64,000 bases of DNA from Pseudomonas wuhanensis (GTDB lineage Bacteria; Pseudomonadota; Gammaproteobacteria; Pseudomonadales; Pseudomonadaceae). A program made the translations under genes and the position numbers. Positions 46,208 through 57,731 of the stretch are shown here, piece by piece. Under the pieces are notes generated by a model. It saw only the letters and a program-made list of their open reading frames with translations. It made no database searches and had not been told where the DNA came from. Numbering within the stretch: position 1 is the first letter of the stretch; each line of letters opens with the position of its first letter. The stretch spans positions 434,001-498,000 of the forward strand of contig NZ_CP117430.1 of assembly GCF_030687395.1 (NCBI RefSeq), read 5' to 3'.

Positions 46208-47377
46208 TCAGCCGGACACATTGACCGTGACAGCACTGTGACGCTGCAGGTAGATGAAAAGCAGCGCCGTCAGTACCGTCAACCCGCTGACCAGTGCGCC
46301 GGTCCACGGCAAGTCCGCCAGGTCCGCGCCACTGGCCACCACCAGCCCGCCAATCCATGCCCCGGCTGCGTTGCCGAGATTGAATGCGCTTTGATTCAAC
46401 GTCGATCCAAGGTTCGGCGCTTCATGAGCCTGATCGATGATCAGCAATTGCAGGATCGGGCACAGCGCAAACGCGAAGATGCCCCACAACACCAGCGTGA
46501 TCGCCGCCGGGATCACTGAGTGACTGGTCTGACTGAAAGCGGCCAGCACGATGACCACGGCCAGCGCCATGCCCACCAGAGAAGGCAGCAAACGACTGTC
46601 CGCCAATCGGCCGCCAAGCATGCTGCCTGCCGTCAGACCGACCCCGAACAACAGCAACATGATCGTCACGCCATGCGGGCTGACACCGGTGATGTCTTGC
46701 AGGATCGGCGCGATATAGGTGAACACGCTGAACAGACTGGTGGACGCCAGCACGCTCATGCCCAGCGCCAGCAGCACGTTGACCTTGCCCAGCACTTTGA
46801 ACTCGCTGGCCAGGTTGGCCTTGTCCATGGGGATTTCCTTGGGCAGCCAAACCCACTGCGCAATGGCCGCAATCACACCGATCACCGAGACCGCCCAAAA
46901 CGTCGAGCGCCAGCCGGCGTATTGCCCGAGCGCGGTGCCCAATGGAACGCCCAGCACGTTGGCCAGCGTCAGGCCGGTGAACATCATGGCAATCGCTTGG
47001 GCTCGTTTGTTCGGTGCCACCAAGCCGGCAGCGACCACCGAACCGATGCCGAAAAACGCACCATGGCACAGCGCCGTAATTACCCGCGCGGCCATCAAAG
47101 TGGCGTAGTTCGGCGCCAGGGCGCAGAGGATGTTGCCGAGAATGAACATCAGCGTCATGCCCAACAGCGTGGCTTTGCGCGGCATGTCGGCGGTACCGAC
47201 CGCGAGGATCGGCGCACCGAACACCACGCCCAGGGCGTAACCGGTGATGAGCAGGCCCGCGTGAGGAATGCTCACGGCGAGGTCGCGGGCGACATCGGGC
47301 AGTAAGCCCATGATGACGAATTCAGTGGTGCCGATGCCGAAGGCGGCAACAGCCAGTGCAAGCAAGGCGAGTGGCAT
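46208..47377 (-). CDS. MFS drug/sugar efflux permease (AraJ/YdhP type)
   Basis: This 389-residue major facilitator protein has 12 predicted transmembrane helices. The N-terminus MPLALLALAVAAFGIGTTEFV with GTTEFVIMGLLPDVARDL is typical of the DHA1 AraJ/YdhP group, followed by PILAVGTADMPRKATLLGM and MAARVITALCHGAFFGIGSV. It probably exports sugars, drugs or other small molecules. The ATG at 47377 starts directly before the first helix. It converges with the FNT gene with only 21 bp between. Confidence 0.9.
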   Translation of the reverse strand: MPLALLALAVAAFGIGTTEFVIMGLLPDVARDLAVSIPHAGLLITGYALGVVFGAPILAVGTADMPRKATLLGMTLMFILGNILCALAPNYATLMAARVITALCHGAFFGIGSVVAAGLVAPNKRAQAIAMMFTGLTLANVLGVPLGTALGQYAGWRSTFWAVSVIGVIAAIAQWVWLPKEIPMDKANLASEFKVLGKVNVLLALGMSVLASTSLFSVFTYIAPILQDITGVSPHGVTIMLLLFGVGLTAGSMLGGRLADSRLLPSLVGMALAVVIVLAAFSQTSHSVIPAAITLVLWGIFAFALCPILQLLIIDQAHEAPNLGSTLNQSAFNLGNAAGAWIGGLVVASGADLADLPWTGALVSGLTVLTALLFIYLQRHSAVTVNVSG

Positions 47378-47598
47378 GCGCAAGGTCTCTGTCGGTAGTC
47401 TTGACGCTTTGATCAGGCATACGCAGGCCGACGACCGTTCTCGGTGAGAGCGGGCAGAGGCAGGAATTATTGGAATTAGTGTGTGCGCAACTGAGTGCGG
47501 CGTGGTCGCTTGCAGTATAAACAGCTGCAGACATATGGCGAATCAATTCTCTGCCCCATGATGTGAGGGGGAGGGTGGGGCAAAATAAGGAGTGTGCC

Positions 47599-48432
47599 GT
47601 GCTTGCGACGGGTCTGGTGTTGGTGGCAGCGCTGTTGCACGCGGCGTGGAATACCCTGATCAAATTCAGCGCGGAGCGGCTGTTGGTGGTGGCCTGCATG
47701 GACAGCGTGGCGCTGCTGTTTGTCGCCCTGATGCTGCCCTTCGTGGCGCTGCCGCCACTGGAGATGTGGCCGTGGATTCTCGCGTCAGCGGCATTCGAGT
47801 TGCTCTATCGCTACCTGTTGATCCAGGCCTATCGGGTCGGCGATCTCGGTCTGGTCTATCCCTTGATGCGTGGCCTGTCGCCGCTGGTGGTACTGGCACT
47901 GACGCTGATCTTCGCCGGGGAAGTGCTGACGGCTCAGCAGATCTTCGGGATTTTGCTGATCCCGTTCGGCATGTTGTGCCTGCTCTGGCAAGGCGGTGGC
48001 GGGGTGCGACTGCCATGGTCGATGCTGCCGGTGGTGGCGCTGATCGGGTTGTGCATCGGTTGCTATACCTTCATCGATGGTCAGGCCTTACGGCGCTGGT
48101 CCCACCCATTGGATTACCTGGTGTGGGTCACCTTGCTCAGCGCCTGGCCGTTCCCATTACTGGCGCTGGTGCGCAAGCGGCCGGCGTTCATGCTGTTCTG
48201 GCGCGAGCAGTGGCGGTTGGGGTTGGCGGTCGGGTTTTGCGTACTGTTCAGCTACGCTCTGGTGCTGTGGGCCATGCAGCTCGGCTCGATTGCCGAAGCA
48301 GCGGCGTTGCGCGAGATCAGTGTGATTCTGGTGGTGCTGTTTGGCATGCGCTACCTGAAAGAACCTTTCGGCAGGCCCCGTCTCTTAGCCTGTGGGCTGG
48401 TGCTGATCGGCATGTTGGTGATGAAGTTTTAG
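47599..48432 (+). CDS. EamA/DMT-family transporter
   Basis: This 277-residue protein has about ten transmembrane helices in two EamA repeats. It opens with LATGLVLVAALLHAAWNTLI and has LAFELLYRYLLIQAYRVGDL-like and YPLMRGLSPLVVLALTLIFA segments; the second repeat ends EISVILVVLFGMRYLKEPFG. DMT proteins export metabolites or amino acids. The GTG at 47599 is chosen because AAGGAG lies 6 bases upstream; longer in-frame starts lack a site. The promoter region is shared with the divergent MFS gene. Confidence 0.87.
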   Translation: MLATGLVLVAALLHAAWNTLIKFSAERLLVVACMDSVALLFVALMLPFVALPPLEMWPWILASAAFELLYRYLLIQAYRVGDLGLVYPLMRGLSPLVVLALTLIFAGEVLTAQQIFGILLIPFGMLCLLWQGGGGVRLPWSMLPVVALIGLCIGCYTFIDGQALRRWSHPLDYLVWVTLLSAWPFPLLALVRKRPAFMLFWREQWRLGLAVGFCVLFSYALVLWAMQLGSIAEAAALREISVILVVLFGMRYLKEPFGRPRLLACGLVLIGMLVMKF

Positions 48433-48482
48433 TCGCCCCTGATGGAATTCGATTTTCTATAACTTGAAGAAGGGACTGCGTT

Positions 48483-48866
48483 ATGACGGTTGCTCTGTGG
48501 TGCATTTTGATTGCGATCTGCTTGCCTTATTTGTGCATAGGTATCGCCAAGATCAGTGGCGGGTATGGGCTTAGACACAATCATGACCCTCGGGGGTTTC
48601 TCGACTCTCTGGAGGGCTTGGGCAAGCGGGCGTATGCGGCGCAACTGAATAGTTTTGAAGTGACCCCGGCGTTTGCGGCGGCGGTGATCGTGGCTCACTT
48701 GGCCGGCAATGCCGAACTGGTGACAATCAATGTGCTGTCGGTGCTGTTCATCACCAGTCGGCTGCTCTTCATCATTTGCTATTTGGCGGACTGGGCAATG
48801 CTACGGTCGCTGGTGTGGTTTGTGGGGATGGGGTTGATCGTCAGTTTCTTTGTTGTGTCGGTCTGA
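48483..48866 (+). CDS. MAPEG family membrane protein
   Basis: This 127-residue protein with four transmembrane helices begins MTVALWCILIAICLPYLCIG. It contains DPRGFLDSLEGLGKRAYAAQLNSFE in the first loop, where the RAYAAQLNSFE pattern is the MAPEG signature, and FITSRLLFIICYLADW later. Eukaryotic MAPEG enzymes use glutathione; bacterial members of this small type have no assigned substrate. It stands alone after the DMT gene (50 bp) and is followed by a REP pair. Confidence 0.9.
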   Translation: MTVALWCILIAICLPYLCIGIAKISGGYGLRHNHDPRGFLDSLEGLGKRAYAAQLNSFEVTPAFAAAVIVAHLAGNAELVTINVLSVLFITSRLLFIICYLADWAMLRSLVWFVGMGLIVSFFVVSV

Positions 48867-48904
48867 ATCTGGTCGTTGAAACTTCCGGTGTTTGTCAGGG
48901 CCTC

Positions 48905-48998
48905 TTCGCGAGCAAGCCCGCTCCCACATTGAATCTTCAGTGAACACAAGATGTGTGTCCGCCGATAATTCAATGTAGGAGCGGGCTTGCTCGCGAAT
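48905..48998. repeat. REP-like inverted pair 7
   Basis: TTCGCGAGCAAGCCCGCTCC and its complement form a 94-bp dyad that also pairs the inner ACATTGAA/TTCAATGT. It uses the GCGAGCAAGC variant instead of GCGGGCAAGC. It lies between convergent MAPEG and mltA. Confidence 0.9.
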
Positions 48999-49022
48999 GC
49001 AGTAGTGCTGTCGATCCAACTC

Positions 49023-50207
49023 TTAAGGATTAGCTTTAGCCGTATCGGCAACCTGCGGCACTTGAGGCAACGCCGCCCCTTTAGGCCAAAGCATCCAGAT
49101 CTGTCCCTGCTGTTTCATGTCGCCGGCCAATTGCCCGGCCGCCTCGCCCGTGCCCCAGAACAGGTCCGCGCGGACCTCGCCGGCAATCGCGCCGCCAGTA
49201 TCTTGCGCGGCCACCGGACGTACCAGCGCGCTGCCGTCCGGGCGTGTGGTCGATAACCACAACAGACTGCCGAGCGGAATCACCTTGCGGTCCACCGCCG
49301 CGCTATAACCCGCGGTCAGCGGTACATTCAGCGAACCGCGTGGCCCTTCATTGCTGTCGGGGTTGCGGGTGAAGAACACGTAGCTGGGGTTGCTGCCGAG
49401 CAGTTCGGGAATGCGCGCAGGATTGGCCTTGGCCCAGGTGCTGATAGCACCCATGGTCACGTCTTCTTTCTTCAGCTCACCTTGGTCCACCAGCCAGCGG
49501 CCGATGGGGCGATAGGGGTGGCCGTTCTGGTCGGCATAGCCGATGCGCAATTGACGACCGTCATCAAGCTGGATGCGACCCGAACCCTGGATTTGCAGAA
49601 ACTGCAGGTTCATCGGGTCGGTCAGCCAGGCAATCACCGGCGCCTTCACACCGTTGGTTTCAATCGTTGCCGCGTCGTCGTACGGCTTGAGCACGCGACC
49701 TTCGAGTCTGCCCCGCAGGCGCTTGCCTTTGAGTTCCGGATAGATACTGTCCAGCGAGACGATGATCATGTCCTCGGGCACACCGTACACCGGGATGTTG
49801 GCTTCCTCGGTCTGGGTCAGGCTGCCGGGGTACACCGGTTCGTAGTAACCGGTAATCAGACCGTTGGGGTTGTCATTGGCGGCACGCAGGCCATAGACGT
49901 CCAGGTTCTGTTTGAGGAAACCACGGATGTCATTGGCGGTTGGCTGCACATTGACGGAAGCTGCACAGGTGCCGCCCCAGACCGGGTCAGCCTTGAGTCG
50001 GGTGCAGGCGCTGCGCCACGAGCCGAAGCCGGCGACGAGGTCGTTGTCGGACACCGCCGGAAGCGCTTCCCAAGTGGCGCTGGAGTAGGTCGCCAGTGCA
50101 TGGGTTTTCGGTTTGCTGCTGTCGCCGCCGGTGCAACCTGCCAGCACGGCCACCATCGGAAGGGTCCAGGCCAGATTGTGACGCCATGCCTTGAAACGGC
50201 TGTTCAT
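49023..50207 (-). CDS. mltA: Membrane-bound lytic murein transglycosylase A
   Basis: MltA cleaves peptidoglycan glycan strands, leaving 1,6-anhydro ends. The 394-residue lipoprotein has a signal with the lipobox VLAGC (about residue 25). The MltA domain contains NGLITGYYEPVYPGSLTQTE and GSGRIQLDDGRQLRIGYADQ. The C-terminal 3D domain has the three aspartates region VAAQDTGGAIAGEVRADLFW, which includes the catalytic Asp. ATG 50207 is chosen as the start of the lipoprotein signal. It is divergent from the cytochrome c' gene. Confidence 0.96.
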   Translation of the reverse strand: MNSRFKAWRHNLAWTLPMVAVLAGCTGGDSSKPKTHALATYSSATWEALPAVSDNDLVAGFGSWRSACTRLKADPVWGGTCAASVNVQPTANDIRGFLKQNLDVYGLRAANDNPNGLITGYYEPVYPGSLTQTEEANIPVYGVPEDMIIVSLDSIYPELKGKRLRGRLEGRVLKPYDDAATIETNGVKAPVIAWLTDPMNLQFLQIQGSGRIQLDDGRQLRIGYADQNGHPYRPIGRWLVDQGELKKEDVTMGAISTWAKANPARIPELLGSNPSYVFFTRNPDSNEGPRGSLNVPLTAGYSAAVDRKVIPLGSLLWLSTTRPDGSALVRPVAAQDTGGAIAGEVRADLFWGTGEAAGQLAGDMKQQGQIWMLWPKGAALPQVPQVADTAKANP

Positions 50208-50335
50208 GGAGTAATTCCTTTGTCGGTTGCCTGAGTGCTCCATGCGCTCAAACAACCCGTATTGATAATAGGGCTATTGGTCTTTGCCGGTGACGCGAGG
50301 ATACTGGCCGCCGTTTCCAGTGACCTGAAGCCACC

Positions 50336-50785
50336 ATGACTCTTAAAAGACTTTCTGTTGTATTGCTGGCCTGCCTGACCTTGTCCGCCTGCGGTGGAGT
50401 CGACCCGAACTCGCCGCTGGGTCAGCGCAAGGCGATCTTCAAGCAGATGCTCAAGACCGGCGAAGACCTGGGCGGTATGTTGCGTGGGCGTATTCCGTTC
50501 GATGGCCCGAAATTCGTCGACGGCGCCATGAAACTCGATGCTTTGTCCCATGAGCCGTGGAAACATTTCCCGCAGGTGCGCGAAGAAGATCACACCAGCG
50601 CCAAGGACGATGTCTGGCAGAAGCAGGCACGCTTCCAGGAAATGGCCCGCACTCTTGAAGGCGCCACCGGTGACCTGGTGATTGCCAGCAAGGTTCAGCC
50701 CTACAAGGTCAGTAATCTGGGGCCGGCGGTACAGAAAGTCGAAGATGCCTGCAGTGCGTGCCATAAAGAGTTTCGGGATCATTGA
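50336..50785 (+). CDS. Cytochrome c'-type lipoprotein
   Basis: This 149-residue protein has a signal peptide ending in the lipobox LSAC (about residues 17-20), so it is probably lipid-anchored. It has the four-helix pattern of cytochrome c'. The haem motif CSACH is close to the C-terminus (VEDACSACHKEFRDH), as in that family. The predicted role is gas binding or redox in the periplasm; the lipid anchor is less usual for cytochrome c'. It has no clear operon partner. Confidence 0.85.
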   Translation: MTLKRLSVVLLACLTLSACGGVDPNSPLGQRKAIFKQMLKTGEDLGGMLRGRIPFDGPKFVDGAMKLDALSHEPWKHFPQVREEDHTSAKDDVWQKQARFQEMARTLEGATGDLVIASKVQPYKVSNLGPAVQKVEDACSACHKEFRDH

Positions 50786-50791
50786 TTCCAG

Positions 50792-50832
50792 AAAAGATCG
50801 CAGGTAGGAACTGTCGGAGGTTGCGATCTTTT
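50792..50832. repeat. AAAAGATCGCAG-type inverted repeat, copy 2
   Basis: AAAAGATCGCA pairs with TTGCGATCTTTT across about 17 bp. It lies in the convergent gap between the cytochrome c' and DUF1090 genes and could end transcription in both directions because T-runs flank both arms. Confidence 0.75.
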
Positions 50833-50849
50833 GAGTTCAAAATGATTGC

Positions 50850-51245
50850 TTACTTATCCAGCTCATCCAGCGCTTCCTGCAACTCTTTGCGCGATTGAGC
50901 CAGTTTGTCTTTGCGCTTGTTGATCTTCTCGGCGTCGCCTTTTTTCATTGCCTTGTCGAGGTCGGCCTGACGTGTGCTGACTTCGTGCTTGGCGTCGAGC
51001 ACCTTGTTTTCCCGTTCCTTCTTCAAGGAGGCGTCGGTGCAGTGGGCAGTGACTTCGCTCAGGGCAGTTTCCAGGCCCGCCTGTTGATCGGCGTTGCCGC
51101 GAGACTTGGCCAGTTCAATCTGGTTGATGATGCCTTGTTTTTTGGCGGCGCAGCCGGTGAGGCCCGGTGCATCTTCGGCGGCCATCAATGGAGCGGCCAT
51201 CACGCTGCACAGGGTCAACAAGGCGAGCGGTGAAAGAAGTTTCAT
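50850..51245 (-). CDS. DUF1090 family periplasmic protein (YqjC-like)
   Basis: This 131-residue protein has a signal peptide (MKLLSPLALLTLCSVMAAPL) and a mature, highly charged helical region with coiled-coil character. It starts GLTGCAAKKQGIINQIELAK and later has KERENKVLDAKHEVSTRQAD and RKDKLAQSRKELQEALDELD. It matches DUF1090 (E. coli YqjC), which has no known function. Two Cys in the mature part could form a disulfide. It is convergent with the cytochrome c' gene. Confidence 0.87.
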   Translation of the reverse strand: MKLLSPLALLTLCSVMAAPLMAAEDAPGLTGCAAKKQGIINQIELAKSRGNADQQAGLETALSEVTAHCTDASLKKERENKVLDAKHEVSTRQADLDKAMKKGDAEKINKRKDKLAQSRKELQEALDELDK

Positions 51246-51335
51246 AAAAGCTCCAGGTGAAAAATTCGATATAGCGATGGGCTGTTTGAGCGCATCGGCA
51301 CCTTTGGGTTCCCGGTTCTCGGGCCGGGCTGGCGT

Positions 51336-53054
<1,719 letters not shown>

Positions 53055-53176
53055 TCAGTACTGGTAGGCGCGAAGGGTGGTTTTTTTGCTGAGTGTTTCT
53101 GGCATGAGGCAGAGGTGACCGGGCTGGCCTCTTGCTCGCGAAGGCGGCGACACGGTCTCAAGCAGCAAGGCAATAA

Positions 53177-53208
53177 AAAGCCCCGCACGGCAAACCGTGC
53201 GGGGCTTT
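53177..53208 (-). terminator. Intrinsic terminator after metK
   Basis: AAAGCCCCGCACGG pairs with CCGTGCGGGGCTTT around CAAA; on the minus strand a T5 run follows. It lies 19 bp after the metK stop. Confidence 0.92.
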
Positions 53209-53227
53209 GGGTACCGCCGGGGAAGTC

Positions 53228-54418
53228 TTACAGGCCGGCCGCGACACGCAGGTCGTCGGCGCGGTCGGTTTTTTCCCAGGTGAAAGTGGTGAACGTGTCG
53301 TCGCCCACAGTCTTGGTTGCCGGAGTGCGACCGAAGTGGCCGTACGCTGCGGTTTCCTGGTACATCGGGTGCAGCAGGTCGAGCATGGTGGTGATCGCGT
53401 ATGGACGCAGGTCGAACACTTCGCGAACCAGTTTGACGATCTTGTCGTCGCTGATTTTGCCGGTGCCGAAGGTGTTCAACGAAATCGACGTAGGCTGGGC
53501 AACACCAATCGCGTAGGAAACCTGGATCTCGCAACGCTCGGCCAGGCCGGCAGCGACGATGTTCTTGGCCACGTAACGACCGGCGTAGGCTGCCGAACGG
53601 TCAACCTTCGATGGATCCTTGCCGGAGAATGCGCCGCCGCCGTGACGGGCCATGCCGCCGTAGCTGTCGACGATGATCTTGCGACCGGTCAGGCCGCAGT
53701 CGCCAACCGGGCCACCGATGATGAATTGGCCGGTCGGGTTGATGTGGAACTGGGTGTCCTTGGACAGCAGCTCGGCAGGCAGTACGTGCTTGACGATCAG
53801 TTCCATCACGCCTTCGCGCAGGTCTTTGTAGGACACGTCAGGGTTGTGCTGGGTCGACAGTACAACGGCGTCGATACCGACAACCTTGCCGCCTTCGTAA
53901 CGGCAAGTCACTTGGGACTTGGCGTCCGGGCGCAGCCAAGGCAGCAGGCCGGATTTACGGGCTTCAGCCTGACGTTGAACCAACTGGTGCGAGAAGGTGA
54001 TCGGTGCGGGCATCAGCACGTCGGTTTCGTTGCTGGCGTAGCCGAACATCAGGCCCTGGTCGCCGGCGCCCTGGTCTTCAGGCTTGGCACGATCAACACC
54101 TTGGTTGATGTCAGGGGACTGCTTGCCGATGATGTTCATCACGCCGCAGGTCGCGCCGTCGAAACCGACATTGGAGCTGTTGTAGCCGATGTCGAGAATC
54201 ACGTTCCGGACGATGTCTTCCAGGTCGACCCAGGCCGACGTGGTGACTTCACCTGCAATGATTGCCACGCCGGTTTTTACCAGAGTCTCGACCGCTACAC
54301 GGGCGAATTTGTCTTCAGCAATGATGGCGTCCAGCACCGCATCGGAAATCTGGTCGGCGATTTTGTCCGGATGCCCTTCGGACACGGACTCGGAGGTGAA
54401 GAGGGAGTATTCGCTCAT
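53228..54418 (-). CDS. metK: S-adenosylmethionine synthetase
   Basis: MetK makes SAM from methionine and ATP. The 396-residue protein begins [20 protein letters not shown] and has the [15 protein letters not shown]-site motif and the glycine-rich phosphate loop [19 protein letters not shown]. It lies 18 bp downstream of the ArsR-methyltransferase gene on the same strand, so the two form an operon that is probably controlled by the palindrome at 55471-55500. Confidence 0.98.
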   Translation of the reverse strand: MSEYSLFTSESVSEGHPDKIADQISDAVLDAIIAEDKFARVAVETLVKTGVAIIAGEVTTSAWVDLEDIVRNVILDIGYNSSNVGFDGATCGVMNIIGKQSPDINQGVDRAKPEDQGAGDQGLMFGYASNETDVLMPAPITFSHQLVQRQAEARKSGLLPWLRPDAKSQVTCRYEGGKVVGIDAVVLSTQHNPDVSYKDLREGVMELIVKHVLPAELLSKDTQFHINPTGQFIIGGPVGDCGLTGRKIIVDSYGGMARHGGGAFSGKDPSKVDRSAAYAGRYVAKNIVAAGLAERCEIQVSYAIGVAQPTSISLNTFGTGKISDDKIVKLVREVFDLRPYAITTMLDLLHPMYQETAAYGHFGRTPATKTVGDDTFTTFTWEKTDRADDLRVAAGL

Positions 54419-54436
54419 CTCGATTTTTTCCTGAAT

Positions 54437-55432
54437 TTACCGATGGTGAGTGTCGCCAGCCGGTCGCTGAAAATGGCGGACCTGAATCTGGAAACCATTA
54501 CGTAAGCCTACATAGAGGCTTTCCCCGGGAACGAGTCCCGCAGCGGTGGCCCAACGGGCCAGATCGTCCTGTTCAAACCCCAACCACAGATCACCGCAGG
54601 CCTCCCTGGCCCAACTCTGGTTGTGGCTACATAACTCTGTCACGAGCAGGCTACCGCCCGGTTGCAGCAAGTCGGCCATGCGCTTGAGTGCTTCGGCCGG
54701 CGCGGCGAAATGGTGCAGTACCATGTTCAATACAACGCAATCAGCCTTGAGGCTTACACCGTTCAATGCATCGGCCAATTGCAGGCTGACGTTAGCCAGC
54801 GTTTCACGTTCACAGACCTGACGGGCCAGATCGAGCATCGCCGGGCTGTTGTCCAGCGCCGTGACTTGAGCGAAACGACGCGCCAGTTCTGGCAAAAAAC
54901 CGCCGTCGCCAGGGCCCACTTCGATGGCTGTGGCGCCGGGGCCGAAACTCAACTTGTCGAGCAGTGCCACCACGCTTTCGCGGTATTGCGGCAGGCCGGC
55001 GATCAAGTCTTGCTGGGCGCGAAACTTCTCCGCGACCCGTGAGAAAAAATCCTGGCTGGCCGCCGCCCGTTGCCCATGGACCTGACCGATCCGCGACTGA
55101 ACGTCAGTCGGCAGGGTCAGGTTGTCCACTTCTTCCAGCAGCGCGGCATGCAGCTTGCCACCCAGCAGATCGGTGTGAGGCAGGGCGCGACGGTAGAAAA
55201 TCGCATTGCCTTCACGACGGGTCGCCACCAGATCGGCCTGGGCCAACACCTTGAGGTGATGACTCATGCCGGACTGGCCGATGCCGAAGATCTGCGCCAG
55301 TTCCAGTACGCCAAACGAATCGTTGGCCAGCGCGCGCAATACATTCAGCCGCAGAGGATCGCCGCCGGCCTTGCACAGGGCCGCCAGCTCATCGCAATCG
55401 TCGTGTCGAATGGAGGGTGCGCGTAAGTTCAT
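54437..55432 (-). CDS. ArsR-type regulator fused to a SAM-binding methyltransferase domain (SahR-like)
   Basis: This 331-residue two-domain protein has an ArsR winged helix at about residues 10-95 (ALANDSFGVLELAQIFGIGQ, SGMSHHLKVLAQADLVATRR). A class-I methyltransferase domain from about 145 has motif I AIEVGPGDGGFLPELARRF and the acidic ALDNSPAMLDLARQ. The ArsR-family SahR of proteobacteria is known to sense SAH and repress SAM-cycle genes. The domain layout and coupling to metK fit that role; I infer rather than prove identity. A perfect palindrome precedes it, overlapping the region of a predicted promoter. Whether the methyltransferase fold is catalytic or only a ligand pocket is unknown. 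Confidence 0.85.
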   Translation of the reverse strand: MNLRAPSIRHDDCDELAALCKAGGDPLRLNVLRALANDSFGVLELAQIFGIGQSGMSHHLKVLAQADLVATRREGNAIFYRRALPHTDLLGGKLHAALLEEVDNLTLPTDVQSRIGQVHGQRAAASQDFFSRVAEKFRAQQDLIAGLPQYRESVVALLDKLSFGPGATAIEVGPGDGGFLPELARRFAQVTALDNSPAMLDLARQVCERETLANVSLQLADALNGVSLKADCVVLNMVLHHFAAPAEALKRMADLLQPGGSLLVTELCSHNQSWAREACGDLWLGFEQDDLARWATAAGLVPGESLYVGLRNGFQIQVRHFQRPAGDTHHR

Positions 55433-55441
55433 AAGGCCAGC

Positions 55442-55470
55442 AGTCTAGTGACGCTCAGAAATCACCGCAA
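55442..55470 (-). promoter_or_regulatory. Candidate sigma-70 promoter of the SahR-like/metK operon
   Basis: On the minus strand TTGCGG (55470-55465) and TAGACT (55447-55442) are 17 bp apart. The palindrome at 55471-55500 ends exactly at the -35 box. The predicted start of transcription is only a few bases before the ATG at 55432, so the leader would be very short. Confidence 0.45.
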
Positions 55471-55500
55471 GAGCAATATCAAAAAGTTTTGATATTGCTC
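55471..55500. promoter_or_regulatory. Perfect 30-bp operator palindrome before the SahR-like/metK operon
   Basis: GAGCAATATCAAAA and its exact complement TTTTGATATTGCTC are separated by only AG. It lies 38 bp upstream of the regulator start and about 205 bp before tkt. It is the best candidate binding site of the ArsR-methyltransferase protein. Confidence 0.8.
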
Positions 55501-55705
55501 GATAGATGGCACTTCTCAGCGTTAGGTTCAGTCAGCAAACGAACGGCGGAAAGGTTTCACCAGTCGAATACGTCGTTATCCATTGGAAAAACGCCTTCAG
55601 ATGACTATCTGTCATTGCCCCGAAGGCGGTCGGTGAGGGAAAATGCTCGCCTTTTTTCCGTTTCGTTTTATTCACTCTCGATTCAATATCCGCAGGAGAT
55701 CAGCG

Positions 55706-57703
55706 ATGCCCAGCCGTCGTGAGCGTGCCAACGCCATTCGTGCCCTCAGCATGGATGCCGTGCAAAAAGCCAACAGCGGCCATCCCGGTGCCCCTATGGG
55801 TATGGCGGATATCGCCGAAGTACTTTGGCGTGACTACCTGAAGCACAGCCCGAGCAATCCATCGTTCGCTGACCGTGACCGCTTCGTGCTGTCCAACGGT
55901 CACGGTTCGATGCTGATCTACTCGCTGCTGCACCTGACCGGCTACGACCTGTCGATCGATGACCTGAAAAACTTCCGCCAGTTGCACAGCCGCACCCCGG
56001 GTCACCCGGAATTCGGTTACACCCCGGGTGTTGAAACCACCACCGGTCCATTGGGCCAAGGCCTGGCCAACGCCGTGGGTTTCGCTCTGGCAGAAAAAGT
56101 CCTGGCGGCGCAGTTCAACCGTCCCGGCCATAACATTGTCGATCACCACACCTACGTGTTCCTGGGTGATGGCTGCATGATGGAAGGCATTTCCCACGAA
56201 GTCAGCTCTCTGGCCGGTACGCTGGGCCTGGGCAAGCTGATCGCCTTCTATGATGACAACGGCATCTCCATCGACGGCGAAGTCGAAGGCTGGTTCACCG
56301 ACGACACGCCGAAGCGTTTTGAGGCCTACAACTGGCAAGTGATCCGCAACGTCGACGGTCACGACCCGGAAGAAATCAAGATCGCCATCGACACGGCGCG
56401 CAAAAGCGAGCAGCCGACGCTGATCTGCTGCAAGACCACCATCGGTTTCGGTTCGCCGAACAAGCAAGGCAAGGAAGACTGCCACGGCGCCCCATTGGGT
56501 GACGCGGAAATCGCCCTGACCCGTGAAGCACTGAAGTGGAACCACGGCCCGTTCGAAATCCCGGCCAACATTTATGCCGAGTGGGACGCCAAGGAAGCCG
56601 GTCGCGCTGCCGAAGCCGAGTGGGATCAGCGTTTCGCTGCTTACTCCGCTGCCTTCCCGGAGCTGGCCAACGAACTGATTCGTCGTCTGAGCGGTGACCT
56701 GCCGGAAGACTTCGCTGAAAAAGCCTCGGCGTATATCGCTGAAGTCGCGGCCAAGGGCGAAACCATCGCCAGCCGTAAAGCCAGCCAGAACGCCCTGAAC
56801 GCGTTCGGCCCGCTGCTGCCGGAATTGCTCGGCGGTTCGGCTGACCTGGCCGGTTCCAACCTGACCCTGTGGAAAGGTTGCAAAGGCGTCACCGCGGAAG
56901 ACGCCAGCGGCAACTACATGTACTACGGCGTTCGCGAGTTCGGCATGAGCGCGATCATGAACGGCGTGGCCCTGCACGGCGGCCTGGTGCCTTACGGCGC
57001 GACCTTCCTGATGTTCATGGAATACGCCCGCAACGCAGTGCGCATGTCGGCTCTGATGAAGAAACGCATCATCTATGTGTTCACCCACGACTCCATCGGT
57101 CTGGGCGAAGACGGCCCGACTCACCAGCCGATCGAGCAGCTGGCCAGCCTGCGCTGCACGCCGAACCTCGACACCTGGCGTCCAGCCGATGCCGTTGAAT
57201 CGGCAGTGGCCTGGAAATGCGCTCTGGAGCGTGACGACGGTCCTTCGGCACTGATCTTCTCCCGTCAGAACCTGCAGCACCAAACCCGCAATGCGATCCA
57301 GATCGAAGAGATCGCCCGTGGCGGTTACGTGCTGAAGGACTGCGCAGGCGAGCCTGAACTGATCCTGATCGCCACCGGTTCGGAAGTCGGCCTGGCCGTT
57401 CAAGCCTTCGACAAATTGACCGAGCAAGGCCGCAAGGTCCGTGTGGTGTCGATGCCGTGCACTAGCGTCTTCGAAGCCCAGGACGCCGGCTACAAGCAAG
57501 CGGTTCTGCCGTTGCAGGTCAGCGCGCGTATCGCCATCGAAGCCGCCCACGCGGACTACTGGTACAAGTACGTGGGCCTGGAAGGCCGCGTGATCGGCAT
57601 GACCACCTACGGCGAGTCGGCGCCTGCGCCTGCCTTGTTCGAAGAGTTCGGCTTCACCCTGGAAAACATCCTGGGTCAGGCTGAAGAGCTGCTGGAAGAC
57701 TAA
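55706..57703 (+). CDS. tkt: Transketolase
   Basis: Transketolase moves two-carbon units between sugar phosphates with thiamine diphosphate. The 665-residue protein begins [20 protein letters not shown], has the substrate His region [14 protein letters not shown], the TPP-binding [18 protein letters not shown] and the transketolase motif [23 protein letters not shown] 55706 has AGGAG upstream; the longer frame adds an unrelated tail. It is divergent from the SahR-like/metK operon and leads tkt-epd-pgk, with a REP pair between tkt and epd. Confidence 0.97.
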   Translation: MPSRRERANAIRALSMDAVQKANSGHPGAPMGMADIAEVLWRDYLKHSPSNPSFADRDRFVLSNGHGSMLIYSLLHLTGYDLSIDDLKNFRQLHSRTPGHPEFGYTPGVETTTGPLGQGLANAVGFALAEKVLAAQFNRPGHNIVDHHTYVFLGDGCMMEGISHEVSSLAGTLGLGKLIAFYDDNGISIDGEVEGWFTDDTPKRFEAYNWQVIRNVDGHDPEEIKIAIDTARKSEQPTLICCKTTIGFGSPNKQGKEDCHGAPLGDAEIALTREALKWNHGPFEIPANIYAEWDAKEAGRAAEAEWDQRFAAYSAAFPELANELIRRLSGDLPEDFAEKASAYIAEVAAKGETIASRKASQNALNAFGPLLPELLGGSADLAGSNLTLWKGCKGVTAEDASGNYMYYGVREFGMSAIMNGVALHGGLVPYGATFLMFMEYARNAVRMSALMKKRIIYVFTHDSIGLGEDGPTHQPIEQLASLRCTPNLDTWRPADAVESAVAWKCALERDDGPSALIFSRQNLQHQTRNAIQIEEIARGGYVLKDCAGEPELILIATGSEVGLAVQAFDKLTEQGRKVRVVSMPCTSVFEAQDAGYKQAVLPLQVSARIAIEAAHADYWYKYVGLEGRVIGMTTYGESAPAPALFEEFGFTLENILGQAEELLED

Positions 57704-57731
57704 GTTCAGGGTATGTATTGCCTGTTCTGAC

